NCBI GenBank assembly: GCA_041859045.1 | Contig: JBHELB010000017.1 | Span: 1 to 63,813, forward strand | Direction: 5' to 3' | DNA from: JBHELB01 sp041859045 | Lineage (GTDB): Bacteria > Hydrogenedentota > Hydrogenedentia > Hydrogenedentales > SLHB01 | Length of the DNA: 63,813 nt | Made by a program: the position numbers and the translations under genes | Shown: positions 28,302 through 36,859 of the stretch, piece by piece | Position numbering within the stretch: position 1 is the stretch's first letter | How the letters are laid out: the number at the start of each line of letters is the position of its first letter | The notes under the pieces: model-generated | The model's input: only the letters and a program-made list of their open reading frames with translations | Told to the model about the DNA's origin: nothing | Databases searched by the model: none

Positions 28302-29078
28302 ATGAAGCGAAGCGTCGCGATGCTGGGCTGGGGAAGTGTGCTGGTGTTGGTGCTGGCGTGTGTCGTCATGGCGGGGCCCGCGTGGGCGCGCGCCTATGAC
28401 GGCGGCCCGGACCTCGGACCCAAGGCTGAGGAAGCGCAGGCGGAGCCGCTGCCCCTCGCGGAACCGGCGGTCAAGGCACCCACGGGTGAACCGCTGAGCG
28501 CGGCCGAGTTCGCCGCCCTGTTCAACGAAACCCACCGGCAAACCATTAAGACGCCGGACTGGGAGAAGGTCGAGGAGCCGGCGTTGCGTCCGTACAAGTC
28601 GTTCATCAACGGCGTGGGCGCTGTGGGATATCAGACGGTGCGCTCCTTCGCGGAGGGCAACGAGAAGTTGCCGGTGCTGGGCAGTGTCGAGGCATTGCGC
28701 GGTTTCCGCCGGGGCACGTTTGCGATGGTCGAAGGCACGTACAAGAGCATGGCGGGGGCACCGGCCATCGATTACCGATACCTGGGTCAGGCGAATACGA
28801 CGATCGAACGTGAGCCGCTGTTAAACTTCGCGGCCGACGCGTTGCAGGGGCTTCCGCTGAGTGTTCCGTCGGGCGGTACGGAGCGTGGCGTCGCGATGGC
28901 GGTGGGCGTGTTCGCCGCACAGAAGGCCACGGACTACTCGCCGGTGTCGCCGACTCGCGAGGAACGCGAGTACGAGAGCAAGGTCCGGCGCGCGCAGCGT
29001 GATTATCTTGGCGAGAAGGCGCGTGTCAACGACAAGGGCGCGCGGGGCAATTTGCTGAAGAAATACGGCACCCGCTAA
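28302..29078 (+). CDS. Secreted protein of unknown function
   Basis: 258 residues with a signal peptide (MKRSVAMLGWG then a hydrophobic run, likely cleavage after PAWARA). The mature part is acidic at first, then glycine- and alanine-rich with amphipathic segments. I recognise no family. The start at 28302 follows TGGAAGGAG; the frame is open upstream but lacks a signal. It is followed by a strong bidirectional terminator. Confidence 0.75.
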   Translation: MKRSVAMLGWGSVLVLVLACVVMAGPAWARAYDGGPDLGPKAEEAQAEPLPLAEPAVKAPTGEPLSAAEFAALFNETHRQTIKTPDWEKVEEPALRPYKSFINGVGAVGYQTVRSFAEGNEKLPVLGSVEALRGFRRGTFAMVEGTYKSMAGAPAIDYRYLGQANTTIEREPLLNFAADALQGLPLSVPSGGTERGVAMAVGVFAAQKATDYSPVSPTREEREYESKVRRAQRDYLGEKARVNDKGARGNLLKKYGTR

Positions 29079-29100
29079 CGCGGACGAGTACTGAGACAAA

Positions 29101-29149
29101 AACGGGAGAATCCCTTGCGGAGAGGATTCTCCCGTTCGTTCTTTTCGTT
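29101..29149. terminator. Bidirectional Rho-independent terminator
   Basis: A perfect 13-bp stem, AACGGGAGAATCC (29101-29113) with its complement at 29124-29136, is followed by a T-rich tail on the plus strand and preceded by AAAAA, which is a T-tract on the minus strand. It separates the convergent secreted-protein and methyltransferase genes. Confidence 0.9.
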
Positions 29150-29150
29150 T

Positions 29151-30293
29151 CTATCGCTCCAGCACGCAGACGGTCTCGACGTGGGCCGTGTGCGGAAACA
29201 GGTCGAGCGCCGTGACCTTTGCAATGTGCCACCCGCCGGGCAGCATCACCTTAATGTCGCGAGCAAGCGTGGCGGGATCGCACGAGACATAGATAATGCG
29301 CCGCGCCTCGCATTCGGCCAGGGCGTCCGCGATGGCCTTGGCGCCGGTCCTCGGCGGATCGAGAAGTATCGTCTCGGGTTGGAACTCGTCCAGGGCGCAC
29401 ACGAACTCGGCCTCTCCCCCACTGCGGTAGCTCCCCGGACTCACCGCGTTGGCGGCGCTCACGGCGGCCCGGTTGTGGTCGAGTCCCGCCACGCGCAAGC
29501 CGCGCGCCGCAAGCCCCAGACTCAGGTTTCCGTTGCCGCAGTAGAGATCAAGTACAGGCCCCGTGCCCTCGACCGCGCCATGCACCTCGCGCAACAATAG
29601 GCGATTCAGCAGCAAGCTGGCCTGAGTGAAGGTGCCGTTCACCACGGGTACGCCGTCAAAGAGAAAGCCCTCGGACAGCTCGCCGCTGGAGGGAATCGGA
29701 AACTGCTCGCGCAACACGGAACTCGGACGGGCCGACCACGCCAAGACCTCCGGCCCTTCGGGGTTCACGGTGATCTGTACGGGATGCGGCAGGCGCAGGC
29801 CCTGAAGCCGTGCGAGCGCCGCGTTAAGATGTTCATGGCAAAGCGGGCACGCCTCCAGCGGCACGACCTTATGGGAACCGCGCTCGAAAAAACCCCAGTG
29901 CCCGTCGTGGTTGTGAAACTCCGCGCGTGTACGATACCCGAGCCGTAGCGCGGCGTCTTCCACCCAGATGACCTCCGCCTGGATTCCGCCGATTCGCTCG
30001 AGGCTATCCGCCACGATCCGACGCTTCCATTCGGCTTGCGCGGGATACGCAAAGTGAAGCCAGCCACACCCACCGCAGGAACCGTATGCCGGGCATGGCG
30101 CGGCGATGCGCTCCGGGGACGGCTCGAGAATTTCCTCGATGTGCGCCCAGAGTACGCCGCGGCTGCGCCGCTCGACGACGACCTTAAGCACGTCTCCGGG
30201 CAGGCCCTGCGCGACAAAGCACACTTGGCCGTCGATACGGGTAACGCCGCCGCCGCCGTGAGCGAGGCCGGAAATGGTTACGGTGTGGTGCAT
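29151..30293 (-). CDS. RumA/RlmD-type RNA (uracil-5-)-methyltransferase
   Basis: 380 residues. The N-terminal TRAM-like domain (1-60) is followed by an Fe-S motif (CPAYGSCGGCGW, with a later ACPLC), then a class I methyltransferase with DLYCGNGNLSLGL, DPPRTG and the catalytic VSCDPATLARD cysteine. It forms 5-methyluridine in rRNA or tRNA. The start at 30293 gives the expected TRAM start; the frame extends 119 codons upstream into the divergent intergenic region without family similarity. The exact substrate (rRNA or tRNA) is not decidable here. Confidence 0.9.
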   Translation of the reverse strand: MHHTVTISGLAHGGGGVTRIDGQVCFVAQGLPGDVLKVVVERRSRGVLWAHIEEILEPSPERIAAPCPAYGSCGGCGWLHFAYPAQAEWKRRIVADSLERIGGIQAEVIWVEDAALRLGYRTRAEFHNHDGHWGFFERGSHKVVPLEACPLCHEHLNAALARLQGLRLPHPVQITVNPEGPEVLAWSARPSSVLREQFPIPSSGELSEGFLFDGVPVVNGTFTQASLLLNRLLLREVHGAVEGTGPVLDLYCGNGNLSLGLAARGLRVAGLDHNRAAVSAANAVSPGSYRSGGEAEFVCALDEFQPETILLDPPRTGAKAIADALAECEARRIIYVSCDPATLARDIKVMLPGGWHIAKVTALDLFPHTAHVETVCVLER

Positions 30294-30670
30294 GAAGAAG
30301 GTCCCGGGTGGTTGCGGAATTAATGGCAAAGCCCCGCTTGCCGTAATAGGGATCCATCGGGTGGCGATTTCGGGGCTCGGGACTCGCCGCCGGGGAATAG
30401 TACCACGTTTGCCCCCTGGCGTTCCTGTTTTGCCCGTCCCGCCCCGATGGGAAGCGGTTCGTAAACCTTGTGCGGCGTTTTCCCTGAAGAATATTTCTGT
30501 TATTCTGCAATGGAGACCGTTCCCACACCTGTGCGTAACTGGAGGCGCGGCTGAGAATGTCGGCTCGCTCGTTACCATACGGGCCACGCCGGGCAATCTT
30601 GCGATTGCGGTGGACGCATGATGCAGATTTCTCACCAGCGTCTCTATCACAACCAGCGGAGGGCTGAGTC
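30294..30670. other. Divergent intergenic region before mscL
   Basis: 377 bases between the divergent methyltransferase and mscL starts. No gene-like frame stands out. The stretch around 30475-30505 is AT-rich (TATTTCTGTTATTCTG) and is the likeliest promoter region for mscL. No riboswitch pattern is recognised. Confidence 0.4.
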
Positions 30671-31081
30671 ATGGCAGTGGAGTACCGGGGCGCACTGAAA
30701 GAGTTCAAAGAGTTCGCGATGCGGGGCAACGTCGTCGACATGGCCGTGGGCATTGTGATCGGCGCGGCGTTCGGGAAAATCGTTTCCTCGTTTGTCGCCG
30801 ATGTCATCATGCCGCCGCTGGGGATGTTGCTGGGCAAGGTCGATTTTTCGGATCTCGCGATCACGATGAAGGCGGCCACCGCGGAAGCCGCCGCCGTGAC
30901 GTTGAATTACGGCAAATTCGTTCAATCGGTGGTGGATTTCGTGATTGTTGCGTTCGCGATCTTCGTGGTTGTCAAGGCCATGAACTCGCTGAAGAAGAAA
31001 GAGGCGGAAGCTCCGGCCGCTGAACCTTCCAAAGAAGAGGTGTTGCTCGCGGAGATCCGGGATTTACTGAAACAGAAATAA
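30671..31081 (+). CDS. mscL: Large-conductance mechanosensitive channel MscL
   Basis: 136 residues, typical length. It is a pentameric inner-membrane channel that releases solutes on hypo-osmotic shock. TM1 contains VVDMAVGIVIGAAFGKIVSSFV, including the conserved glycine and alanine pore residues. TM2 is the VVDFVIVAFAIFVVV run. A short cytoplasmic helix ends with LLAEIRDLLKQK. A GGAGGG Shine-Dalgarno lies upstream of ATG 30671. The SDR gene follows 24 bases later on the same strand. Confidence 0.97.
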   Translation: MAVEYRGALKEFKEFAMRGNVVDMAVGIVIGAAFGKIVSSFVADVIMPPLGMLLGKVDFSDLAITMKAATAEAAAVTLNYGKFVQSVVDFVIVAFAIFVVVKAMNSLKKKEAEAPAAEPSKEEVLLAEIRDLLKQK

Positions 31082-31105
31082 TCCACAATCGGTCAAGGAG
31101 TGCGC

Positions 31106-31954
31106 ATGGCAGGGCGATTTGAAGGCCAGGTGGCCTGGATCACCGGGGCGTCGTCGGGTATTGGCGCGGCGCTCGCGGTCGAGTTTGCGCGGCAGGGCGC
31201 CCGCGTGGTGGTGTCCGCGCGGCGTGCGGAGCTGCTCGAGACTGTGTGCGGACGCATTCGCGCGGTCGGCGGCGAGGCGTTGGCGGTGCCCTGCGACGTC
31301 TGCGATCGCGCCAGCCAAGAGGCGGCTGTGGCGCGGGCCGTGGAGGTCTACGGGCGACTTGATGTCGCTGTCGCGAACGCGGGGTTTGGCGTCAGTGGAC
31401 GATTCACGCGCCTAACGACGGAGGACTTCCGGCGGCAGTTCGAGACCAACGTGTTCGGCCTGCTGGATACGGCCTATGCGGCACTGCCGCAGTTGCGCGC
31501 AACGCGCGGGCGACTCGTGCTCGTGTCCAGTATTCTGGGGTACGTCGGATCGCCTTCGACTGCGCCGTATTGCGGCAGCAAGTTCGCCGTGCGCGGCGTC
31601 GCGGAGTCGTTGTACTACGAACTCGTCAACGAGGGTGTAAGTGTGACATGTATCTGTCCGGGGTTGGTGGAGAGCGGTATCCGAATGACGGATAACGAGG
31701 GTGTGTTCCATGAGGATCGGAAGGATCCCGCCCCGGCCTGGCTCGTCATGCCCGCGAACCGCGCGGCGCGCAAGATCGCGGACGCGGTGTATCGTCGCAA
31801 GGCTGAGGCGATCATAACCGGCCACGGGAAAATGGTCGTGGCGTTCTATCGCCACTTCCCGCGTACGTTTCGCGCGCTGGGGCGGTGGTTTACCCGGGGG
31901 CGGCTCGATCGGGTTGAGACCATGAAGCGTGGGCCGCAGGGGAAAAGCGGATGA
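31106..31954 (+). CDS. Short-chain dehydrogenase/reductase
   Basis: 282 residues. Rossmann cofactor motif TGASSGIGAA near the N-terminus, the NAG motif (VANAGFG), and a catalytic Ser plus YxxxK (SSILGYVGSPSTAPYCGSK). A C-terminal extension with a hydrophobic segment (MVVAFYRHFPRTFRALGRW) suggests membrane association, as in several classical SDRs acting on lipids or steroids. Substrate unknown. ATG 31106 is favoured over GTG 31100 by AAGGAG spacing. Its end overlaps the next gene by four bases. Confidence 0.9.
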   Translation: MAGRFEGQVAWITGASSGIGAALAVEFARQGARVVVSARRAELLETVCGRIRAVGGEALAVPCDVCDRASQEAAVARAVEVYGRLDVAVANAGFGVSGRFTRLTTEDFRRQFETNVFGLLDTAYAALPQLRATRGRLVLVSSILGYVGSPSTAPYCGSKFAVRGVAESLYYELVNEGVSVTCICPGLVESGIRMTDNEGVFHEDRKDPAPAWLVMPANRAARKIADAVYRRKAEAIITGHGKMVVAFYRHFPRTFRALGRWFTRGRLDRVETMKRGPQGKSG

Positions 31955-32556
31955 GTCCGCCAGAAACTATCCTCCAGTTCGATGTGCGGCGACCTGCGTT
32001 TCCTTCGGAGATGTCGTATCGAGAGCAATACCTGTACCGCTTGGATGCTGCCGGGCCGTTCACGGTGGATACCCTGATCTGGCCCAGCATGTTCGAGAAC
32101 GACCGAGACCTATGGGCCTGGGATCTGCCTCATCTGTCCCCCGCACAGATGCTTGCAGACACGCCTGCACAGTATCGTGAGCAGATCGCCTCGGGCGAAT
32201 TGACGCTGCTCGCTATCACTTCGCTTACGGAGAGCGGCTCGCATCCGCGCGAGGCCCATACCTGGCATGTTTCGCCTTCGGCTATCGGGCCGGACTGGGA
32301 GTTTCTGGGATTCGATGTGGCGGACGAAGGGATGCTCAGCGGATTGTGCAACTGTGGTTTGCCCGACGACCCATCGAAAAAGGCCGCCCTTCGCGAGGCA
32401 TGGGGATGGCGTCTTAACGAGAGGCATCTTTTCCCCGATGCGGCTTCCGCGCTCGAATTTCAGCGCCACGCCAACCAATACGCCCCGGAACATGCCCCGT
32501 TCCACGTCTATGGGCTTTGGTCACCCAATTTAGTTCGGCCTGCTGCCGCACTATAA
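31951..32556 (+). CDS. Protein of unknown function coupled to the SDR
   Basis: 201 residues, soluble, rich in aromatic residues, acidic. No signal peptide, membrane segment or recognised motif; CNCGLPDD is the only cysteine-rich spot. It begins with an ATGA overlap with the SDR gene, so it is translationally coupled to it and may act in the same step. The immunity-like size and overlapping placement do not by themselves tell more. Confidence 0.7.
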   Translation: MSPPETILQFDVRRPAFPSEMSYREQYLYRLDAAGPFTVDTLIWPSMFENDRDLWAWDLPHLSPAQMLADTPAQYREQIASGELTLLAITSLTESGSHPREAHTWHVSPSAIGPDWEFLGFDVADEGMLSGLCNCGLPDDPSKKAALREAWGWRLNERHLFPDAASALEFQRHANQYAPEHAPFHVYGLWSPNLVRPAAAL

Positions 32557-32626
32557 TGGAGTCACAATGGACCGCCATCAGACTAAGATTACACGTTGCC
32601 ACTGATGGTTCGGGGAGGGACTAGGT

Positions 32627-33997
32627 ATGAAGCTTGTTCGACGGCGGTTGTTAAGCGTGTTGGGATGGGGAATCTCCGCGCTCTGGTTGGCGCAGGGAGC
32701 GATGGCGCAGGATAACGCGGCGGCGGGTCAACACCAGGCAATTGGCGTGAAATTGGCGCCCAAAGCCGCCTTTCAGCGAACGACACACCCGGATGCGCAG
32801 TGGTTTCCCGATGCAGGCCTGGGCCTTTTCGTGCACTGGGGAATTGCGTCGGTGCATGGCAAGGCGGATCTCTCTTGGGCCATGATGGCGAACGTGCCGT
32901 GGGATTCGGATCCAAGTCATTTCATCACGCCGCGCGAGTATTTTGCACTGGCGGAAGGGTTCAGGCCGGATCGGTATGTACCCGAGAAGTGGTTGCGCGC
33001 CGCGAAGAAGGCCGGTGTTCAGTATGCCGTGTTAACAACGCGTCACCACGACGGATTTGCGTTGTGGCCAAGCGCCTATGGCGATTTCAATACAAAGAAC
33101 TACATGGGTGGACGCGATCTGGTTAAGGGATTTGTCGATGCATGCCGGAAAAACGGACTCAAGGTGGGCTTCTACTATTCTCCGCCGGACTGGCATTACA
33201 ATCGTGACTACATGACTTTTCGTTACGCTTCGAAACCGGAAGACCCTGCGTACGGGGTTGACCATAAAGTCGTGACCTTACCTGAGAAGCCGGCGAACTG
33301 GGACGAACAGTACAAGGCCTACGCGCGGAATCAGGTTGAAGAACTGCTCACGCGCTATGGGAAGATCGATGTCCTCTGGTTTGACGGCGGGCCAGACGTG
33401 ATTTCCATTGAGCGCATCCGCGAGCTACAACCGGGGATCCTCATCAACAATCGCGCCCACGGAGTTGGCGATTTTCTTACGCCCGAGTGGGACCTACCGA
33501 AAAATCAACCTCAGGGGTGGTGGGAGAATTGCGCGTCGTGGTTCAACGGCTGGGGATACCGGCGGGATGCCGAGTACCACACGCCCGCGTGGGCGCTTGA
33601 GCGTTTGGTGCGGGTGCGTGCGTCGGGTGGGAACTTGCTGATCAATTGGGGCCCGCAGTCGAATGGCGACATGCCGTCCGAGTACTACGAGGGGATGAAC
33701 GCGTTGGCTCAATGGATGAAGCGCAACAAAGAATCCGTCATAGGCGCCGGGCCCGCCCCATCGAACGCCCACGGCGACGTGCCGATTACGACGCATGGGA
33801 AGAAGTGGTATTTGCACCTGCTTCCAGAGATGCAGGGCCCCGTCGCAGTGCCTGGCGCAGGTGAACCACAACAGGTGGAAATGCTTGCGACCGGAAAGCC
33901 GGTGCCTTACGCGGCGCAAGGCGGGAAGTTGATCGTGAACGTGCCGCTGGAGTTTCGCAGCGGTCTAGTCGATGTTGTGGAAGTGACGTGGGATTAG
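32627..33997 (+). CDS. Alpha-L-fucosidase-like glycoside hydrolase (GH29)
   Basis: 456 residues with a signal peptide (cleaved after GAMA, near residue 27), so it is exported. The GH29 catalytic domain shows GLFVHWGIASV, VLTTRHHDGFALWPS, the nucleophile-bearing VLWFDGG (Asp253) and GGNLLINWGPQSNGD. A C-terminal beta-sandwich begins near residue 360. It likely releases fucose from polysaccharides or glycans outside the cytoplasm. A GGGAGGG lies before ATG 32627, and a terminator follows directly. Clan and family are clear; exact linkage specificity is not. Confidence 0.93.
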   Translation: MKLVRRRLLSVLGWGISALWLAQGAMAQDNAAAGQHQAIGVKLAPKAAFQRTTHPDAQWFPDAGLGLFVHWGIASVHGKADLSWAMMANVPWDSDPSHFITPREYFALAEGFRPDRYVPEKWLRAAKKAGVQYAVLTTRHHDGFALWPSAYGDFNTKNYMGGRDLVKGFVDACRKNGLKVGFYYSPPDWHYNRDYMTFRYASKPEDPAYGVDHKVVTLPEKPANWDEQYKAYARNQVEELLTRYGKIDVLWFDGGPDVISIERIRELQPGILINNRAHGVGDFLTPEWDLPKNQPQGWWENCASWFNGWGYRRDAEYHTPAWALERLVRVRASGGNLLINWGPQSNGDMPSEYYEGMNALAQWMKRNKESVIGAGPAPSNAHGDVPITTHGKKWYLHLLPEMQGPVAVPGAGEPQQVEMLATGKPVPYAAQGGKLIVNVPLEFRSGLVDVVEVTWD

Positions 33998-34006
33998 ACG
34001 AAGGCG

Positions 34007-34034
34007 GGGGAGTCTCGCACGAGCGAGACTCCCC
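34007..34034. terminator. Terminator between GH29 and phosphomannomutase genes
   Basis: A perfect 12-bp stem, GGGGAGTCTCGC (34007-34018) with its complement (34023-34034) around a 4-base loop, lies between convergent genes. The tail is GTTGCGTTGT, not a strong T-tract, so it may be partly Rho-dependent. Confidence 0.7.
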
Positions 34035-34044
34035 GTTGCGTTGT

Positions 34045-35415
34045 CTAGCGGTTTAGTTCGTTGACTTTCTTTTCCACCATGCGCTGAATTTCCTTCAGGC
34101 GTTTGGGCGTGGTGGCTTCGAAGCGCATGACCAGCACCGGCGAAGTGTTCGACGCGCGTACCAGGCCCCAGCCATCCGAAAACTCAATGCGCGCGCCGTC
34201 GATCGTTACGACGTCGAGCCCTTGGGCTTTGAAGTAGGCCGTCGCTTCTTTGACGATTTCGAACTTGCGCGCTTCGGACGTGTCGATGCGGAGTTCCTCG
34301 GTCGAGTACATTTTCGGCACGTCGGCCAGGTGCTGCTTGAGCGTCTTGCGCCCCGACGCCAACAACTCGAGCAAGCGCGCGCCCGCGTAGGTCGCGTCGT
34401 CGAAGCCGTACCAACGGTGCTTGAAGAACATGTGGCCGCTCATCTCGCCCGCGATCTGCGCGTGGAACTGTTTCATTGCGGCTTTGATCAGCGAGTGGCC
34501 CGTGCGCCACATTACCGGACGTCCGCCGTGGCGCTTCACGTCGTCGAACAACGTGCGCGAGCACTTCACCTCCGAGATCACTGTCGCGCCGGGCTTATCC
34601 GCAAGGATCGAACGCGCGAACAGAATCAGCAGTTGATCGCCAAAGATCACATTGCCCTCCGCGTCCACCGCGCCGACGCGATCGCCGTCGCCGTCGAATC
34701 CGATGCCGAGGTCCGCCTTGTGCTTCTTGACGAGTCGGATAAGATCCTTGAGGTTCTTCGGTACCGTCGGATCGGGGTGATGGTTCGGAAACGTGCCGTC
34801 CACGTCGCAGTACAGCGGAATGACTTCGCAACCCAGCGCCTTGTACAGGGGTTCGGCAATCGGACCCGACACGCCGTTGCCTGCGTCGATGACCACCTTT
34901 AGTTTGCGCTTGAGTTTGATGTCCCGCGTGATTCGCGCCATGTACTTGGGCACGATATTCATGCGAGTGATCGTGACCGGGCCGCGCGCCTCGGGGAACT
35001 TGCCCGCCTCGGCGATTTGACCGAGCTTCTGGATGTCTTTTCCATGAATCGTCGATTGACCCACGCCGATCTTCAGGCCGTTGAACTCCTTCGGATTGTG
35101 GCTGGCGGTGATCATAAGTCCGCCGTCCACTTTCAGCGTGAACATCGCGAAGTACAACAGCGGAGTCGGGGCCTCGCCGATGTCGATGACGTTCATGCCC
35201 GCGGCGGTCAGGCCGTCGATCAGGGCATTGCTATACGGTTTCGACGAGGCGCGTCCGTCGCGCGCCACCGCCACACAGTTGTGTTTGCGTCGGCTTTTGC
35301 CAAGATACGCGACGTAGGCGCGTCCAAGGCGCTCGTAGACTTCTTCGCTAAGGTCTTTCCCCGCAATCCCGCGAATGTCGTACTCGCGCAAGATCTGTGG
35401 ATTGATTATTCCCAT
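34045..35415 (-). CDS. Phosphomannomutase/phosphoglucomutase
   Basis: 456 residues of the alpha-D-phosphohexomutase family, like AlgC/ManB. The phosphoserine loop is TASHNP (Ser105). The metal loop is GIGFDGDGDR (Asp241, 243, 245). The sugar-binding loop GEMSGHMFF follows, and a C-terminal phosphate-binding region contains RASNTSPVLVMRFEA. It interconverts mannose or glucose 6-phosphate and 1-phosphate to feed nucleotide sugars for surface polysaccharides. The gene is divergent from the epimerase gene with 158 bases between. The mannose versus glucose preference cannot be read here. Confidence 0.95.
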   Translation of the reverse strand: MGIINPQILREYDIRGIAGKDLSEEVYERLGRAYVAYLGKSRRKHNCVAVARDGRASSKPYSNALIDGLTAAGMNVIDIGEAPTPLLYFAMFTLKVDGGLMITASHNPKEFNGLKIGVGQSTIHGKDIQKLGQIAEAGKFPEARGPVTITRMNIVPKYMARITRDIKLKRKLKVVIDAGNGVSGPIAEPLYKALGCEVIPLYCDVDGTFPNHHPDPTVPKNLKDLIRLVKKHKADLGIGFDGDGDRVGAVDAEGNVIFGDQLLILFARSILADKPGATVISEVKCSRTLFDDVKRHGGRPVMWRTGHSLIKAAMKQFHAQIAGEMSGHMFFKHRWYGFDDATYAGARLLELLASGRKTLKQHLADVPKMYSTEELRIDTSEARKFEIVKEATAYFKAQGLDVVTIDGARIEFSDGWGLVRASNTSPVLVMRFEATTPKRLKEIQRMVEKKVNELNR

Positions 35416-35573
35416 GAAATGCTCCTTTCCGCATGATGCTTACAAAACACGCGCCGAAAGGGTACCATGTCACCTCGGAACGGTCAATTTTGCGCCGTAC
35501 GCATTCTCTCCGCGCCGCCTCGTGAAAACGCAGGTTCAAACGGCGTAGAGTAGTGGAACAGGAGGATTTACCC

Positions 35574-36848
35574 ATGCAGCAGGTGGATATTGCGCGATGC
35601 CAACGACTGCTCGAAGAAGTGCGTCATCACCTTGACGACGAGTTGTTGCCGTTCTGGCTGGTGCGGGGCGTCGATACGGAGTATGGCGGCTATCTGACGT
35701 ATCTGGATCGCAACGGCAATCCCACAGGCGAGGGCGTAAAGACGCTGCTGTGTCAGGCGCGGATGATTTACACCTACAGTTCGGCGCACCGCGCGGGCTA
35801 CGGCGACGGGGCCTGTTTGCCGATTGCCAAGCAAGGCGTGGATTTTGTTCTTGCGCATTTCTGGGACCACGAGCACGGTGGTTGGTTTTGGACTTGCGAA
35901 CGTGACGGCGCGCCGCGCAATGTAAGTAAGCTTACCTACGGCCACGCGTTCATGATCTACGCGCTGAGCGAATACGGCATGGCATCTGGCGATCCGCGTG
36001 GGGTGGAGTGGGCGCTACGCACGTACGACATGATCCAAACCCGCGCCGCCGACAACTGCTACGGCGGGTACTACGAGTTTCTTGAGCGTGATTGGTCGAA
36101 GAAGCGCCCGGGAAAATACGGCGGCGACCGAAAGTCGTTCGATGTGCACATGCATCTTATGGAGTGTTTTACGAATCTCTACGAAGCGACTGGGCAGCGC
36201 ATCCACAAGGAGCGTTGCGAGGAGGTCATCCGTCTCATCTTCGCGCGGATCCTGCATCCCGAAACGGCTCTTGGCCAGGCGCAATTCGCGTGGGATTGGA
36301 CGCCGCTGCGGCAGATCTTGTTTGCGGACGTGTGGGGCGCGGATCGTGACGCGGACGAAGACGAGGGGCGGCCGCTCGACAACACGAGCTTCGGTCACAA
36401 CGTGGAGTTCGTGTGGCTATTGAACCACGCCTTGCGCATATTGGGGCAGCCGGTCGAACCGTACTTGCCCGCGTTTCGCAAGATATTCGACCACTGCGTG
36501 GAATACGGCGTCGACTGGGAACGCGGCGGGGTGTTCTGCGAAGGCCCCCATCGCGGACCGGCCCGCGAACGAAACAAGGAGTTTTGGCAACAGGCCGAAG
36601 CGCTTGTGGGTTTGTTGGATGCGTATGTGCTGTTTGGCGAGACGAAATATCTCGATGCGTATGAAAATGTGCATCGATTTGTGATGGATGTCATGATAAA
36701 TCACGGCGTTGGGGAGTGGTTCCCCTTGTTTGACGAGCAGAACCGGCTGGTGTGGGACTACATGGCGCATGCCTGGAAGATCAACTACCACACCGTGCGG
36801 TCGATGATACAGTCCGAGGCGCGGTTGACGCGTCTTTGCGGAGAATAG
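35574..36848 (+). CDS. AGE-family sugar epimerase (N-acylglucosamine 2-epimerase/cellobiose 2-epimerase-like)
   Basis: 424 residues forming an (alpha/alpha)6 barrel family. It shows the AGE motifs: FWLVRGVDTEYGGYLTYLD near the start, a central NTSFGHNVEFVWLL with a conserved His, and near the end YMAHAWKINYHTVRSM with the second His. These enzymes epimerise free sugars such as GlcNAc, mannose or beta-linked disaccharides. The start ATG 35574 has AGGAGGA upstream; the longer frame adds seven residues. The deoC-like gene follows after 11 bases, so the two form an operon. Confidence 0.9.
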   Translation: MQQVDIARCQRLLEEVRHHLDDELLPFWLVRGVDTEYGGYLTYLDRNGNPTGEGVKTLLCQARMIYTYSSAHRAGYGDGACLPIAKQGVDFVLAHFWDHEHGGWFWTCERDGAPRNVSKLTYGHAFMIYALSEYGMASGDPRGVEWALRTYDMIQTRAADNCYGGYYEFLERDWSKKRPGKYGGDRKSFDVHMHLMECFTNLYEATGQRIHKERCEEVIRLIFARILHPETALGQAQFAWDWTPLRQILFADVWGADRDADEDEGRPLDNTSFGHNVEFVWLLNHALRILGQPVEPYLPAFRKIFDHCVEYGVDWERGGVFCEGPHRGPARERNKEFWQQAEALVGLLDAYVLFGETKYLDAYENVHRFVMDVMINHGVGEWFPLFDEQNRLVWDYMAHAWKINYHTVRSMIQSEARLTRLCGE

Positions 36849-36859
36849 AGAGCGGTAGA

